From Collodictyon triciliatum (taxonomy: Eukaryota; CRuMs), in assembly GCA_043381765.1 (NCBI GenBank), contig JBHJMP010000813.1, positions 1-24,897 of the forward strand: a stretch of DNA of 24,897 nucleotides, read 5' to 3'. Shown in pieces: positions 14,520 to 21,624 of the stretch (positions are counted from its first letter, which is position 1; each line of letters begins with the position of its first letter). Below the pieces are notes generated by a model. It did no database searches. It was not told the DNA's origin and saw only the letters and a list, made by a program, of their open reading frames with translations. Made by a program: the position numbers and the translations under genes.

Positions 14520-16297
14520 TCGTGATTTGGCCAAACAGAAAGAGGTTCTGGTGCAAAAAAAAATCATAAAAATCAACAAAGTATTGGCATTTTATTTCCA
14601 TGAGTAAAATTATAGAAAACTACTTAGAATTGTGCTCAATAACTCGAAAGCATGGGCCTCAGGTATGAAATACATCAGGTCGGGAGGATCTGCTCCTTCT
14701 AAATACTCTGGGACATCTGTGTAAGCTCCATCAATCCAGTCATCCTATCCATTTGATATTAATCGTGTTTATGGTTCTGCAAAAAAAAAAAAAATCATTT
14801 ATTCAATTCGAGAATGGTGTAATGAAAATTGAAAAATAAAACAGTAAACGTGCTATGAATTGAGCGAAGGGCAGTGAGGTTTAGCTATTCACATAAGGAA
14901 TTTAAAGTTACACTTGATCTGGGGCCAAATATCATCAAATGGAAACCGCTTCGCCAAATGAAATTTGGATCTGTAATTTTGGAAAGGACAACAATGGATA
15001 TGTAACCAATTCTGTGAAATAATCTAGTTAGTGTGTCTTTCAGACTGCTCCCTATTGTCAGGAAGATTGGGGATGACCAACAATCGATAATCTAGGATGA
15101 ATGTTAGATTGTTAGTGCCGACGAATGCAAACCATCTCGATAGATTACCATAATTTTATGAATGAAAAAAATGAATTGAAAGAAGATGTGATAACGACTA
15201 GGGAAGTTATCTTGTCGAAGACAATACCCTGCTGTAAATAGACATTATTGGTCTGAAGGTGTGGTGGTGTCTTATCATCTCGAGGTTTTCACCGCATCTT
15301 GTAAGAATTTCAATGATCTGGATGATATCTGATGCTATTTCTAATTCTTCCATCGGCCGTTCATCATCATTTGAATCTGTCTCAATATCACCCGAGTTTT
15401 CTTGCAGGATTTTGGCTGACATATGCCCAATATAATGTTGATAAATAAACAGACATTTAATTCAATGCGCATGAGAAAAGATGAAAAGATGAAGATATGC
15501 CATATTTAATGGAAGTAAAAGAGAGGGACTTTTATACTGAGTGAGGAAGCAAATAACTCTATGGAACGCACCATTTTTTCTGAAAAGAAATGCAAATTTC
15601 GTCATTTCATGGCAGATGGTCATGGGATGACCCTGGATTGCATTACTAGTTAAGCTCTCCGGTGGCTGCCAATTTTCAAAAGATCGTAGGAATTCTCTGG
15701 AGAAGATTCGGAATGAAGCAATTTTCTGGAGCAAGATTATTGTGTTTAAAATTTTGTATTGCTATTTTAACAAAATGTAAGGGGAATAAACCTTCAATCA
15801 ATAGAAACCCTTTATCAATACTAAGAGAAAAACACTTGGCAATACTTGTATTTATTATCACAAACTTCATCCCATGGCCGGGACTCTGCAAAGTGGCTGA
15901 ATGATTCGTACAGTCCTCTACGATCCGAACTATTTTGAATTGAAAATGATAATTATCGTCATGGAATGGTAACGTTGGAAGAACCATATTTGGTAATGAA
16001 TAGCATAACTTATTATTTAGCTTTCCTTTGTTTATCAACGCGACTTATTGATATATATATATATTGACCACGCGAGTTAGTTATTTATTAGGCACCAATA
16101 GAAACGAAATAGTGAACAAATAATCGGGAAGGAATTGGCTTAACCCACGGATAAAGGAACATTCGAAGAGTTGCGCAGTGCTCGCAGAATGAAAACTCTC
16201 CGAGATGGACTCCTTTTGGAGGGTCGCTCTCTGCCATTGGCACGCTCGTCAATTGTTGCGAGCCGAACTTGGATATTGCCTTCCGAAAGAGATTCAT
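116..16297 (-). CDS. Giant BEACH-domain protein (neurobeachin/LRBA/WDFY3/SPIRRIG-like), 53 exons, 3' part beyond the window
   Basis: BEACH proteins are very large cytosolic scaffolds acting in vesicle traffic, lysosome-related organelles and selective autophagy. The 53 exons I assembled on the minus strand (listed in the block entries below) total 7401 nt, an exact 2467 codons, with matching phase at every junction. Order: N-terminal alpha-helical repeats (1-1025), ConA-like lectin domain (about 1045-1230), DUF4704 (about 1265-1575), helical middle (1576-2072), pre-BEACH PH domain (about 2115-2250), BEACH (about 2265-2467, incomplete). Start: ATG at 16297, with a stop six bases upstream in frame; a spliced upstream exon is possible because that stop is part of a TAG that could be an acceptor. 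The DUF4704 segment carries [15 protein letters not shown], which resembles plant SPIRRIG-type (BCHA) proteins as I recall them as much as neurobeachin. Any WD40 or FYVE domain would be to the left of position 1. Subfamily is not decided. Confidence 0.93.
1219..2924 (-). CDS. BEACH gene exons 41-48: pre-BEACH PH domain and linker
   Basis: Exons: 2800-2924, 2625-2676, 2371-2443, 2167-2217, 1859-1921, 1685-1739, 1460-1564, 1219-1351 (residues 2073-2291). Exon 41 has the conserved lead-in [20 protein letters not shown]. The PH domain then runs [20 protein letters not shown] (exons 44-45), [20 protein letters not shown] (exons 46-47), [20 protein letters not shown] (exon 47). This is the family pattern of a G-x-hEh strand, a W-containing turn, a RRY strand and an ALEIF strand. 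In known structures this PH domain packs against BEACH. Exon 48 contains [20 protein letters not shown], the TxxWxxGxhSNFxYL start of BEACH. Several exons are only 51-73 nt. The intron between exons 44 and 45 carries an octanucleotide repeat. Confidence 0.93.
2008..2120. repeat. Octanucleotide tandem repeat (CAACAATA)n
   Basis: About 14 near-perfect copies of an 8-bp unit. It lies in the intron between two small PH-domain exons (2167-2217 and 1859-1921). Open frames reading VLLYCCIV through it are low-complexity artefacts. Confidence 0.95.
3030..3064. repeat. (CT)n/(TA)n compound dinucleotide repeat
   Basis: A short CT run passes directly into a TA run, in the 172-nt intron between exons 40 (ends 3097) and 41 (starts 2924) of the BEACH gene. 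Confidence 0.93.
3097..6517 (-). CDS. BEACH gene exons 28-40: helical middle region
   Basis: Exons: 6332-6517, 5941-6086, 5665-5744, 5459-5580, 5190-5273, 4960-5043, 4720-4846, 4438-4552, 4024-4135, 3806-3877, 3460-3618, 3299-3427, 3097-3172 (residues 1576-2072). The first is strongly helical and charged ([20 protein letters not shown]). Later helices include [62 protein letters not shown] and [17 protein letters not shown]. Exon 40 ([17 protein letters not shown]) matches the family's pre-PH signature W...L..ERG.W. Most exons have no motif of their own and are placed by phase, splice sites and continuity, so single boundaries may be off: exon 35 could start at CTGCAG, exon 38 may end earlier, and exon 36 could extend leftward into a hydrophobic read-through. 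Confidence 0.75.
6208..6314. repeat. (AAAAT)n pentanucleotide microsatellite
   Basis: About 21 copies of AAAAT. It occupies much of the intron between BEACH exons 28 (6332-6517) and 29 (5941-6086). On the transcribed strand it is T-rich and open in several frames, giving spurious FILFY peptides. Confidence 0.97.
6684..7490 (-). CDS. BEACH gene exon 27: DUF4704 domain in one 807-nt exon
   Basis: The longest exon of the gene encodes residues 1307-1575. It starts [12 protein letters not shown], the family's conserved entry into DUF4704 (G-G-h...LFPLhxQhD). It continues with [84 protein letters not shown] and [16 protein letters not shown]. Each has a counterpart in neurobeachin, WDFY3 and plant SPIRRIG-type proteins as known from the literature. 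The exon is bounded by TGTAG upstream and GTATGAG downstream, phase 0 on both sides. It lies between the lectin exons and a charged helical segment. The function of DUF4704 is unknown; it is thought to be an armadillo-like fold. Confidence 0.92.
7675..9477 (-). CDS. BEACH gene exons 22-26: concanavalin A-like lectin domain
   Basis: Exons: 9385-9477, 9145-9264, 8397-8549, 8178-8292, 7675-8036 (residues 1026-1306). This is the jelly-roll domain found upstream of DUF4704 in BEACH proteins, of unknown ligand. Strand motifs in order: [47 protein letters not shown] (the usual W-h-h-h-h-H strand), [35 protein letters not shown] and [11 protein letters not shown]. The second half of exon 26 (TIICLGGVE) leads directly into DUF4704. 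The intron between 9145 and 8549 holds a 191-base N gap, and the first exon edge there (GTGAGG after YEPRI) was chosen for phase; a small exon hidden in the gap is possible. The intron between 8178 and 8036 holds a TATG microsatellite. Confidence 0.88.
8067..8169. repeat. (TATG)n tetranucleotide microsatellite
   Basis: About 25 copies of TATG in the 141-nt intron between BEACH exons 25 and 26, filling nearly all of it. The same repeat occurs again at 14206-14516. Confidence 0.97.
8574..8764. other. Assembly gap of 191 N
   Basis: A run of N beginning directly after a poly-T run at 8561-8573, inside the intron between BEACH exons 23 and 24. To its right lies a nested A/T palindromic stretch (8790-8842). 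The gap may hide part of the lectin domain. Confidence 1.
8790..8842. repeat. Nested A/T homopolymer palindrome
   Basis: Runs A8-T9-A4, then T18-A11, self-complementary and able to fold back. It lies in the same intron as the N gap. Similar T-A runs occur at 2485-2501, 3925-3938, 11250-11270, 19986-20000 and 24270-24291. Confidence 0.9.
9551..9629. repeat. Poly-A / T8 / A8 / poly-A tract
   Basis: A run of 28 A, then T8, A8, and another long A run. It lies in the intron between BEACH exons 21 (ends 9709) and 22 (starts 9477) and is T-rich on the transcribed strand. Confidence 0.95.
9709..12119 (-). CDS. BEACH gene exons 14-21: second helical-repeat block
   Basis: Exons: 11913-12119, 11533-11702, 11290-11380, 10919-11118, 10512-10704, 10269-10373, 9906-10095, 9709-9812 (residues 606-1025). 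Visible segments include [73 protein letters not shown] and [20 protein letters not shown]. They are leucine-rich helices as expected for the armadillo-like region that precedes the lectin domain in this family. Exon 16 must be read in the frame [17 protein letters not shown]: a second frame is open but breaks the phase of exons 15 and 17. Exon 18 must start after the second AG of a CAGAG sequence to stay in frame. No catalytic motif is seen. Confidence 0.8.
10826..10895. repeat. (ATT)n trinucleotide microsatellite
   Basis: About 23 copies of ATT in the intron between BEACH exons 17 and 18. Confidence 0.97.
12288..16297 (-). CDS. BEACH gene exons 1-13: N-terminus and first helical repeats
   Basis: Exons, 5' to 3' on minus: 16149-16297, 15836-15929, 15530-15725, 15228-15415, 14912-15091, 14624-14744, 14058-14175, 13806-13892, 13607-13675, 13084-13211, 12806-13000, 12581-12705, 12288-12452 (residues 1-605). 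The protein starts [15 protein letters not shown], an amphipathic start like other BEACH proteins. Later pieces look like armadillo/HEAT-type helices: [16 protein letters not shown] (exon 3), [20 protein letters not shown] (exon 4), [20 protein letters not shown] (exon 5), and [18 protein letters not shown] (exon 10), whose F.K.GGY pattern matches the family's helical-repeat region. Exon 2 was read in the frame [16 protein letters not shown] because only that frame keeps phase with exons 1 and 3; another frame is open there, so exon 2 is the least certain of this block. Exon 11 could begin at another nearby AG. Confidence 0.8.
13256..13534. repeat. Compound polypurine array with 9-, 5- and 10-bp units
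   Basis: Three adjoining arrays: roughly 12 copies of a 9-mer (AGGAAAGAG) to about 13370, about 18 copies of AAAAG to about 13463, then a few copies of a 10-mer around GGAAAGGAAA. All are pure purine on plus, hence pure pyrimidine on the transcribed minus strand. The array sits in the 395-nt intron between BEACH exons 9 and 10 and ends about 45 nt before the exon 10 acceptor. Confidence 0.96.
14206..14516. repeat. (TATG)n microsatellite interrupted by a 100-N gap
   Basis: TATG repeats run from 14206 to 14307 and again from 14408 to 14516, around an assembly gap. They fill the intron between BEACH exons 6 (ends 14624) and 7 (starts 14175). Confidence 0.97.
14308..14407. other. Assembly gap of exactly 100 N
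   Basis: A round-number N run inside the TATG array, as used for gaps of unknown size. The true array length is therefore unknown. Confidence 1.
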
Positions 16298-17393
16298 ATC
16301 CTACACTGCATGTGTGATTATTCAACGATTGTGCAAATGAGAGAAAGGTAACATAGCGAAAATGTAAAGGATACAGATATCTTTGAGTCGAATAATGAGG
16401 GGGAAATGAGGGTTTGTATGTGCGCAGGCATACAAGAAGAAAGAAAGACAATAAGTGAGGGATTAACGAATGCTGTAAATTTAAATAAGCCAGAAATTAG
16501 TCATGAATTAGTTCTGAAACCCGACCATTATCAAACCGTGAAAAGACCCAATAATTAATTATATTACATCCTAGGATATAGTGTGCCTTCATTTTTCACA
16601 GAAGTAAAAGCAATCCCTTCAATTATTGTATTTTTGTTGCTAGATCACAAAAACACAGACAAATGATTAAGCCAAAATGCAGACAGTTATAAGGCAAACA
16701 CGTTTGGTTGCAAACAAAACCAAAAAAGAAAAGAAAAAGTATTTGGCAACCAAGCCATAACCGTAGTTACAGTGTTCGCATTTTTGTGAAGGTGACCTGC
16801 TAGCAAAATAGTGTGGCTGAGCGCACGACAAATGGTTTTGAGGAATTGTGGTACGCTGTCGCGATGCAGATATACTGAAATAAAGAGGAAATAAAGAGGA
16901 AATAAAGAGGAAATAAAGAGGAAATAGAGAGGAAATAGAGAGGAAATAGAGAGGAAATAGAGAGGAAATAAAAAGGGCATATAGAGAAAGATGAGGAAGC
17001 AAAGAGAAAATGAAGAGAAAATGAAGAGAAAATGAAGAGAAAATGAAGAGGAAATAAAAAGGGCATATAGAGAAAGATGAGGAAGCAAAGAGAAAATGAA
17101 GAGAAAATGAAGAGAAAATGAAGAGAAAATGAAGAGAAAATGAAGAGAAAAAATAGAGGAAATGAAGAGGAAATGAAGAGGAAATGAAGAGGAAATGAAG
17201 AGGAAATGAAGAGGAAATGAAGAGACAGAGAGAACAGAGAGAAGACAAGAGAGGGAAAAGGAAGCGAGCACGGGAATAGGGAAAAAGAACGAGTTACAGC
17301 AAACGCCTCTGATCGAAGGGCTCTGATTTCGCTGATCTCTGTGTTCGTTGTTCTTCAAAAGCTGGGCGAGCGGAAGAAAACCAAAAGCAGTTC
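16298..17393. other. Divergent intergenic region upstream of the BEACH gene
   Basis: No gene recognised. It should contain the promoter and 5' UTR of the minus-strand BEACH gene, but I see no clear TATA box or initiator. Most of 16866-17230 is a purine-rich tandem array. The segment 17255-17393 is less AT-rich and could be transcribed leader sequence, but it holds no recognisable protein. Confidence 0.6.
16866..17230. repeat. Polypurine tandem array with 11-bp period
   Basis: Blocks of 11-mer variants follow one another: GAAATAAAGAG, GAAATAGAGAG, GAAAATGAAGA and GAAATG-AAGAG types. A longer segment containing AAAAGGGCATATAGAGAAAG is present twice, near 16967 and 17053. The array is nearly pure purine on plus. 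Because 11 is not a multiple of 3 and the unit lacks stops on minus, all three minus frames stay open through it, giving spurious FSLHFLFIFSS-like peptides. Confidence 0.9.
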
Positions 17394-17733
17394 ATGATGA
17401 CATATAAAGTGTTAATTCACAGAAAATCTTACATTCGTTTCCCAATCCAACTATACAATTGTGGAATTTACTGCGACCGAGTGACCAAACTCGAAAGTGG
17501 CTTTGTTCAGGTTTGCAACGAGAAGGAACATCGAAGAGAAGACCTTTGTCCAACAAAGAGTGCATCAGGAGTTGAGGAACCCGACTCTTCAAGTTGCTCT
17601 CCACAAGCAATCAGAAAGGACATTGTGCATAAAATCTGTATCCACTGCAAAGGAGACGAAATACATAAAAGAGAGAGAGAGGGGAAAAAATGTCAATAAT
17701 ACAAAGACTAGAAGGTGGAGCAGAAAGAACTGA
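17394..17733 (+). other. Unassigned open stretch between the divergent genes
   Basis: A less AT-rich segment with overlapping open frames on both strands. Plus frames give a 101-residue peptide from ATG 17394 (MMTYKVLIHRKSYIRFPIQ...) and a 78-residue one from about 17497 (ending in lysine/arginine-rich sequence). Minus frames give MLVESNLKSRVPQLLMHSLL. None matches a family I know and codon use does not decide between them. It could be a 5' leader or upstream exon of coilin, a separate small gene, or non-coding. Positions 17734-17809 lead into the coilin start with no feature seen. Confidence 0.3.
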
Positions 17734-17809
17734 ACAGAAAGTACACCACCGCACTCAAATCGTACTTGTTTATGACTAATATGGTACTTTGCGGACTCGT
17801 GGTCCATAG

Positions 17810-20800
17810 ATGCGTGTCAAAGTGGAAGTTTCCCCTCATCTGCCTCTCCATGCCGAGCAGCAGAAGATATGGCTTTTGGTTCCCGATCATCTGAAGGTAT
17901 TTGTCCTTGACCAGCAAAGATTTCTACCAAGCTTAAGCTTATTTACTATCCATCTATACATGCGCGCTGCCGATTGCCGTTGTCTTTCTGTGGATATTAT
18001 GGCTGATTTCACTTATTCTTTTGCAATATGCCTAACGATATTAATGATAGCCTGATGTGTTGTGCTATATATTCGGAAGCGTTGTTCTGGGGAAGCTGTG
18101 ATATGTCTCAATATGTACAATCACAAACAAACTCATTCTCTTCTCTGCATCTCCATTAGCTCATCGGAGATTTGGCCCATATGATAACAGAAATAGTCGG
18201 ACTTCAGGATATGTGCCCCTTTGGCGTTGTTCTAACTGTTGATGGATTTGTTATTCCACACGCACAACCCATCGAAATCATCCGAGAAAACGATACAATT
18301 ATGTACAGAGTTCGTTAATTTATGTTATATATGAAATGATACTATATATGAAACATAAACTCTTTTATTTTATTATGTGTTTTATTCTCATCTCCTCTTC
18401 TGTGGTAAATAAAAAAAATCCGAAATGATGATAATTGGATGATAATTCTCTCGTCTTTCAAATACCTCAATATTTTGTTTGCAATTATGACTTTGATAGT
18501 GTGTCAAGACGCGTAGACGGGACCTTTACGCCTGAATCAGGCAAGAAAAGAAAACACGCTGCTCAAAAGGACTCCCGTAAGATTATATGTAATTAATGCA
18601 GTTTACATGACTAAGGATCACAAATTAAAAGTGAATGGCTTTCAACTATATCAATTATGCTGAATACCTGTCCCTTTTACTTCTACACAAACGTTTAGCG
18701 ACCCATCTTCTTTTTCTCTCCTTTTTTTCTTCATCCAGAAGCAGAAATCTCTTCTGCCCAAGTAATAACAACAACGCCACTTCAGAGTTCTGTGGAAAAG
18801 AAAAAGAAGAAGAAGACTCCAAAGGAAGATAATACATCAAATACCCCTTCCAATCCGACATTTCCTTCTCCAGTGGCCATGAAAGCTTCAGTTTCAAAGC
18901 CTGTGACTCCAGCTGTTACTGCAACGCCAGTTTCTCAGTCGAAGCACGATGTTGATGAGTCTGAAAGTGAATCGGATGGCAGCCCCCCAACGATAATGAA
19001 GTCTAATATCCCTGATTGTGATGATATGGACACTTCTCTCCAAAAACTCACCCGAAGACAAAAAAAGAACTTGGCGAAGAAAATCAAGAAAGGTGTCATA
19101 GATACACCAACAACAGTAGAAAAGACTGCCCGTGCCGAACCAAAAGCCCCCGCAACTGAAACCCCCAAAGCTATCCCCACAAATGCCGATAAGAAAGGAC
19201 CTCAAGAGATAAAGGAGAATGTAATGATTATTTTATCACAACAAATGTTGATTTATTTGCAATTCAGAATAGTTCGTGCACTATATATTTTAATTTAATT
19301 TTAGGATACAATTCATGTGAGTTATAATGGAAGGTTTTGTGATGTTTATAATACCCACATCGAAGTGTTCTCTTTTCTGGGGTGTATTACCTAATTTCAA
19401 AAATACATCTCCATATATATGTAATTAGTCGTCAACTCCTGTAATAAAGGAGGCCAAAAAAGCCTCTTCTGCAGCTCAAAAGAAGGAAGCTGATGTATCC
19501 CAACATAAACCAGTCCAAAAAAATGATGGTATACACAGTTAATTATTCGCAATTCAAAAATAAGTAAAATATCATAGCTGAGATACACTCCCCATAGCTT
19601 CTGAGATCACGTCTCATTAATCAATAATTTTTTTCCTTCATTTGATTCAAGGGAAGGAAGAGCTTTTAGATCATTAATCAAAATCTTAAATTCCAAAGCA
19701 AACAAGATAAATTTGGACAATGGAAAATTCGATCAGAAACCGAAGTCGTCTCCTAACCTTGTTCAGAAAGCACAAAACAGTGCAGCACAGGTAACTTGCT
19801 GAAGATATTCTGCATATAGTTGCATTTAATGGCTAATACGCATCAAATCTACTTGATTGTTTCTCCACAAATCCCTTGCACAATAATACCGAATACTGGG
19901 TGGATATTTTCATTAGCTTCCCCACAATAGGGAATAGTATCAACATTATCATAATTTCATTATCATACTGTTTGAAGCACACTTCTTTTTTTTTAAAAAA
20001 TCTAAGCCTCTTTCTTTTGAAGGAGGGGGGTTTATTCTTTAAACAAAAAAAGAAACACATTTCCCTATTGTAAAACGTGATTCCCAATAGGCCCCACGAA
20101 GCATTCCAGCGAAACATCAGCGCTACATAGGAGGGGATGACGACCAATTGGACAATCTCTCTTTCTTCTATGGGCCGTGTCCCAGGAACTATTCTAATTT
20201 CTCAGCGCTGTCTGAAGATCCAAAGGTATTTTTATACATTTGGATGTGGATGTAATATCATAGGTGTACACTTCATCCATCCATATATGAACAAAATCGT
20301 ACAAGAATTTCATAATTCTATATACGATTTCGTCGACTTTGATATACATACGTTGGTGGTTTGTTGTACTCAAAAAGAAAAATAATGGTGATGGTGACAA
20401 TCAGGCTGGTGATTTGATCGCTTACAAAATTGTGGAGCTAACAGCCGCAAAATGTCCTGAAGTATCATCATACAAGGTAAAGATTGCATGCTTATTTTCT
20501 TCATCTTACGAACCCTTCTTTTGATCATATCCCTGAATTTACACTACCTTACATATACGCTGCTTTATAGGAGGCTATTGTCACGCTCTTTGATAGCCGA
20601 ACAAGGACTATTACTTTGGAACCAAAGGGCTCTTGGAATCCTCGACCACCTACAGACGAAGAGCTATTCGAAGTGAGTGTCGAGAATAGACTCTTTTTTT
20701 ATTATTATTTCATAGGCCTCTCTTTCTGGTTGTTTAATTGCATTTTTTTTTTCAATTTTCGATTTAAATTTTTTTCCACATTCTCTACCGGACTGACCCC

Positions 20801-20971
20801 TTTAAACCACACAAACAAATTGTCAAGCGAGAAGGAAGCAACAATTCAAGTAACTATGTATTCCTTATTATTATTTAGTTTCTATCTTTCTTCGGAACGA
20901 ACCCGTCTACCCAATCTACGCTCGCTTTCGACGACATGATTGACGTCCTTCTGCTCGAAAGAGCGCAATAA
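17810..20971 (+). CDS. COIL: Coilin, Cajal-body scaffold protein
   Basis: Coilin organises Cajal bodies, where spliceosomal snRNPs and other nuclear RNPs mature. Twelve exons join in phase to 473 codons plus TAA: 17810-17896, 18160-18313, 18541-18576, 18739-19220, 19305-19316, 19429-19528, 19657-19790, 20091-20225, 20405-20476, 20571-20672, 20835-20849, 20879-20971. The N-terminal domain (1-80) has the family's spacing: MRVKVEVSP...KIWLLVPDHLK, then LAHMITEIVG, VVLTVDGFVIP and IIRENDTIMYRVR. Exon 3 is basic (KKRKHAAQKDS), a likely nuclear localisation signal. Residues 93-335 are disordered, with poly-lysine, DESESESD and TRRQKKNLAKKIKKG. The Tudor-like region follows: AGDLIAYKIVEL, CPEVSSYKEAIVTLFDSRT, ITLEPKGSWNP. 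The last exon ends AFDDMIDVLLLERAQ. Human coilin is 576 aa. Exons 5, 7 and 11 are the least certain; exon 9 could start further left. Divergent from the BEACH gene. Confidence 0.9.
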
Positions 20972-21624
20972 ATCGCTCCCCAACAGCCTGGCTGAGAGAG
21001 AGCCGCCCGCCAAAGGCGCCGAATGAATTTCCATATCTGGATAATATGTTGTTTACACCTTTTGAGGTTAAATTACTCTATATTACGTCATTATATAAGG
21101 CAAAGAATGTCTATAATTATTCATCCACATTTTTAGATTCCACCCACAAGCATTGCGCTAAGTTGTAGCAACGGCTTCTTTTTGTGGACGCTCCATTTTC
21201 TGGTTCACCGCTTTCACAATGCAAATCAAGCACGTCGGTCTGTTTGTATTTCCGCCAGGGTAACGGAATCGCGGCGATGCATCAGAAATCCAAAACAGAA
21301 CTGGCAAACCAAAAGTGATGAAAAGAAAAACAAGAAATAAATAATTAAAAAGAAAAAAAGAAAAAGAAAAAAAGAAAAAGAAAAAAAGAAAAAGAAAAAA
21401 AGAAAAAGAAAAAAAGAAATAGAAAAAAAGAAAAAGAAAAAGAAAAAGAAAAAAAGAAAAAGAAAAAGAAAAAAAGGGCAAGGATAATGACAAAACACAC
21501 CATTTTATCACACTCAGCGCAAAGGTCACGCGCGAGACGATCCAACCATAACTTTAAAGCAAGAGAAGTCGCACACCTTCGCAGTGAACTTGCTCAGTAG
21601 CCACTAGAGAAAGATTTTTGAGCC
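20972..21624. other. Intergenic region between coilin and CFAP20
   Basis: It should hold the coilin 3' UTR and the CFAP20 promoter. A less AT-rich segment (about 21141-21320) and a purine array (21348-21476) are the only visible structure. A minus-strand frame at 21235-21320 (FWISDASPRFRYPGGN) is open but has no partner exons or known relatives. No polyadenylation or core-promoter element can be named with confidence. Confidence 0.5.
21348..21476. repeat. (AAAAAG/AAAAAAAG)n polypurine array
   Basis: Alternating AAAAAG and AAAAAAAG-type units in the intergenic space upstream of CFAP20. It produces phenylalanine/serine-only open frames on minus, which are artefacts. Confidence 0.94.

Noticed and set aside
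14196-14601. Open frames of 104-133 codons on both strands with repeated HTYI or MYVC
   Set aside because: They are translations of the TATG microsatellite and of N characters in the gap; no real protein.
15676-16038. 120-codon minus frame overlapping BEACH exons 2 and 3
   Set aside because: It spans an intron. Using its frame breaks phase with exon 1, while the alternative frame ([16 protein letters not shown]) closes perfectly with both neighbours.
16667-17358. Three overlapping minus frames of 88-223 codons (SFSLHFLFIFSS-like), resembling a membrane protein
   Set aside because: All three frames are open because the 11-bp unit has no stop on that strand; composition is low-complexity and there is no non-repeat homology.
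18655-19205. Minus frames of 80-103 codons opposite coilin exon 4
   Set aside because: The plus strand encodes a phase-consistent coilin linker there; the minus frames have no partner exons.
21158-21545. Phenylalanine/serine-only minus frames up to 123 codons
   Set aside because: They are translations of the AAAAAG-type array upstream of CFAP20.
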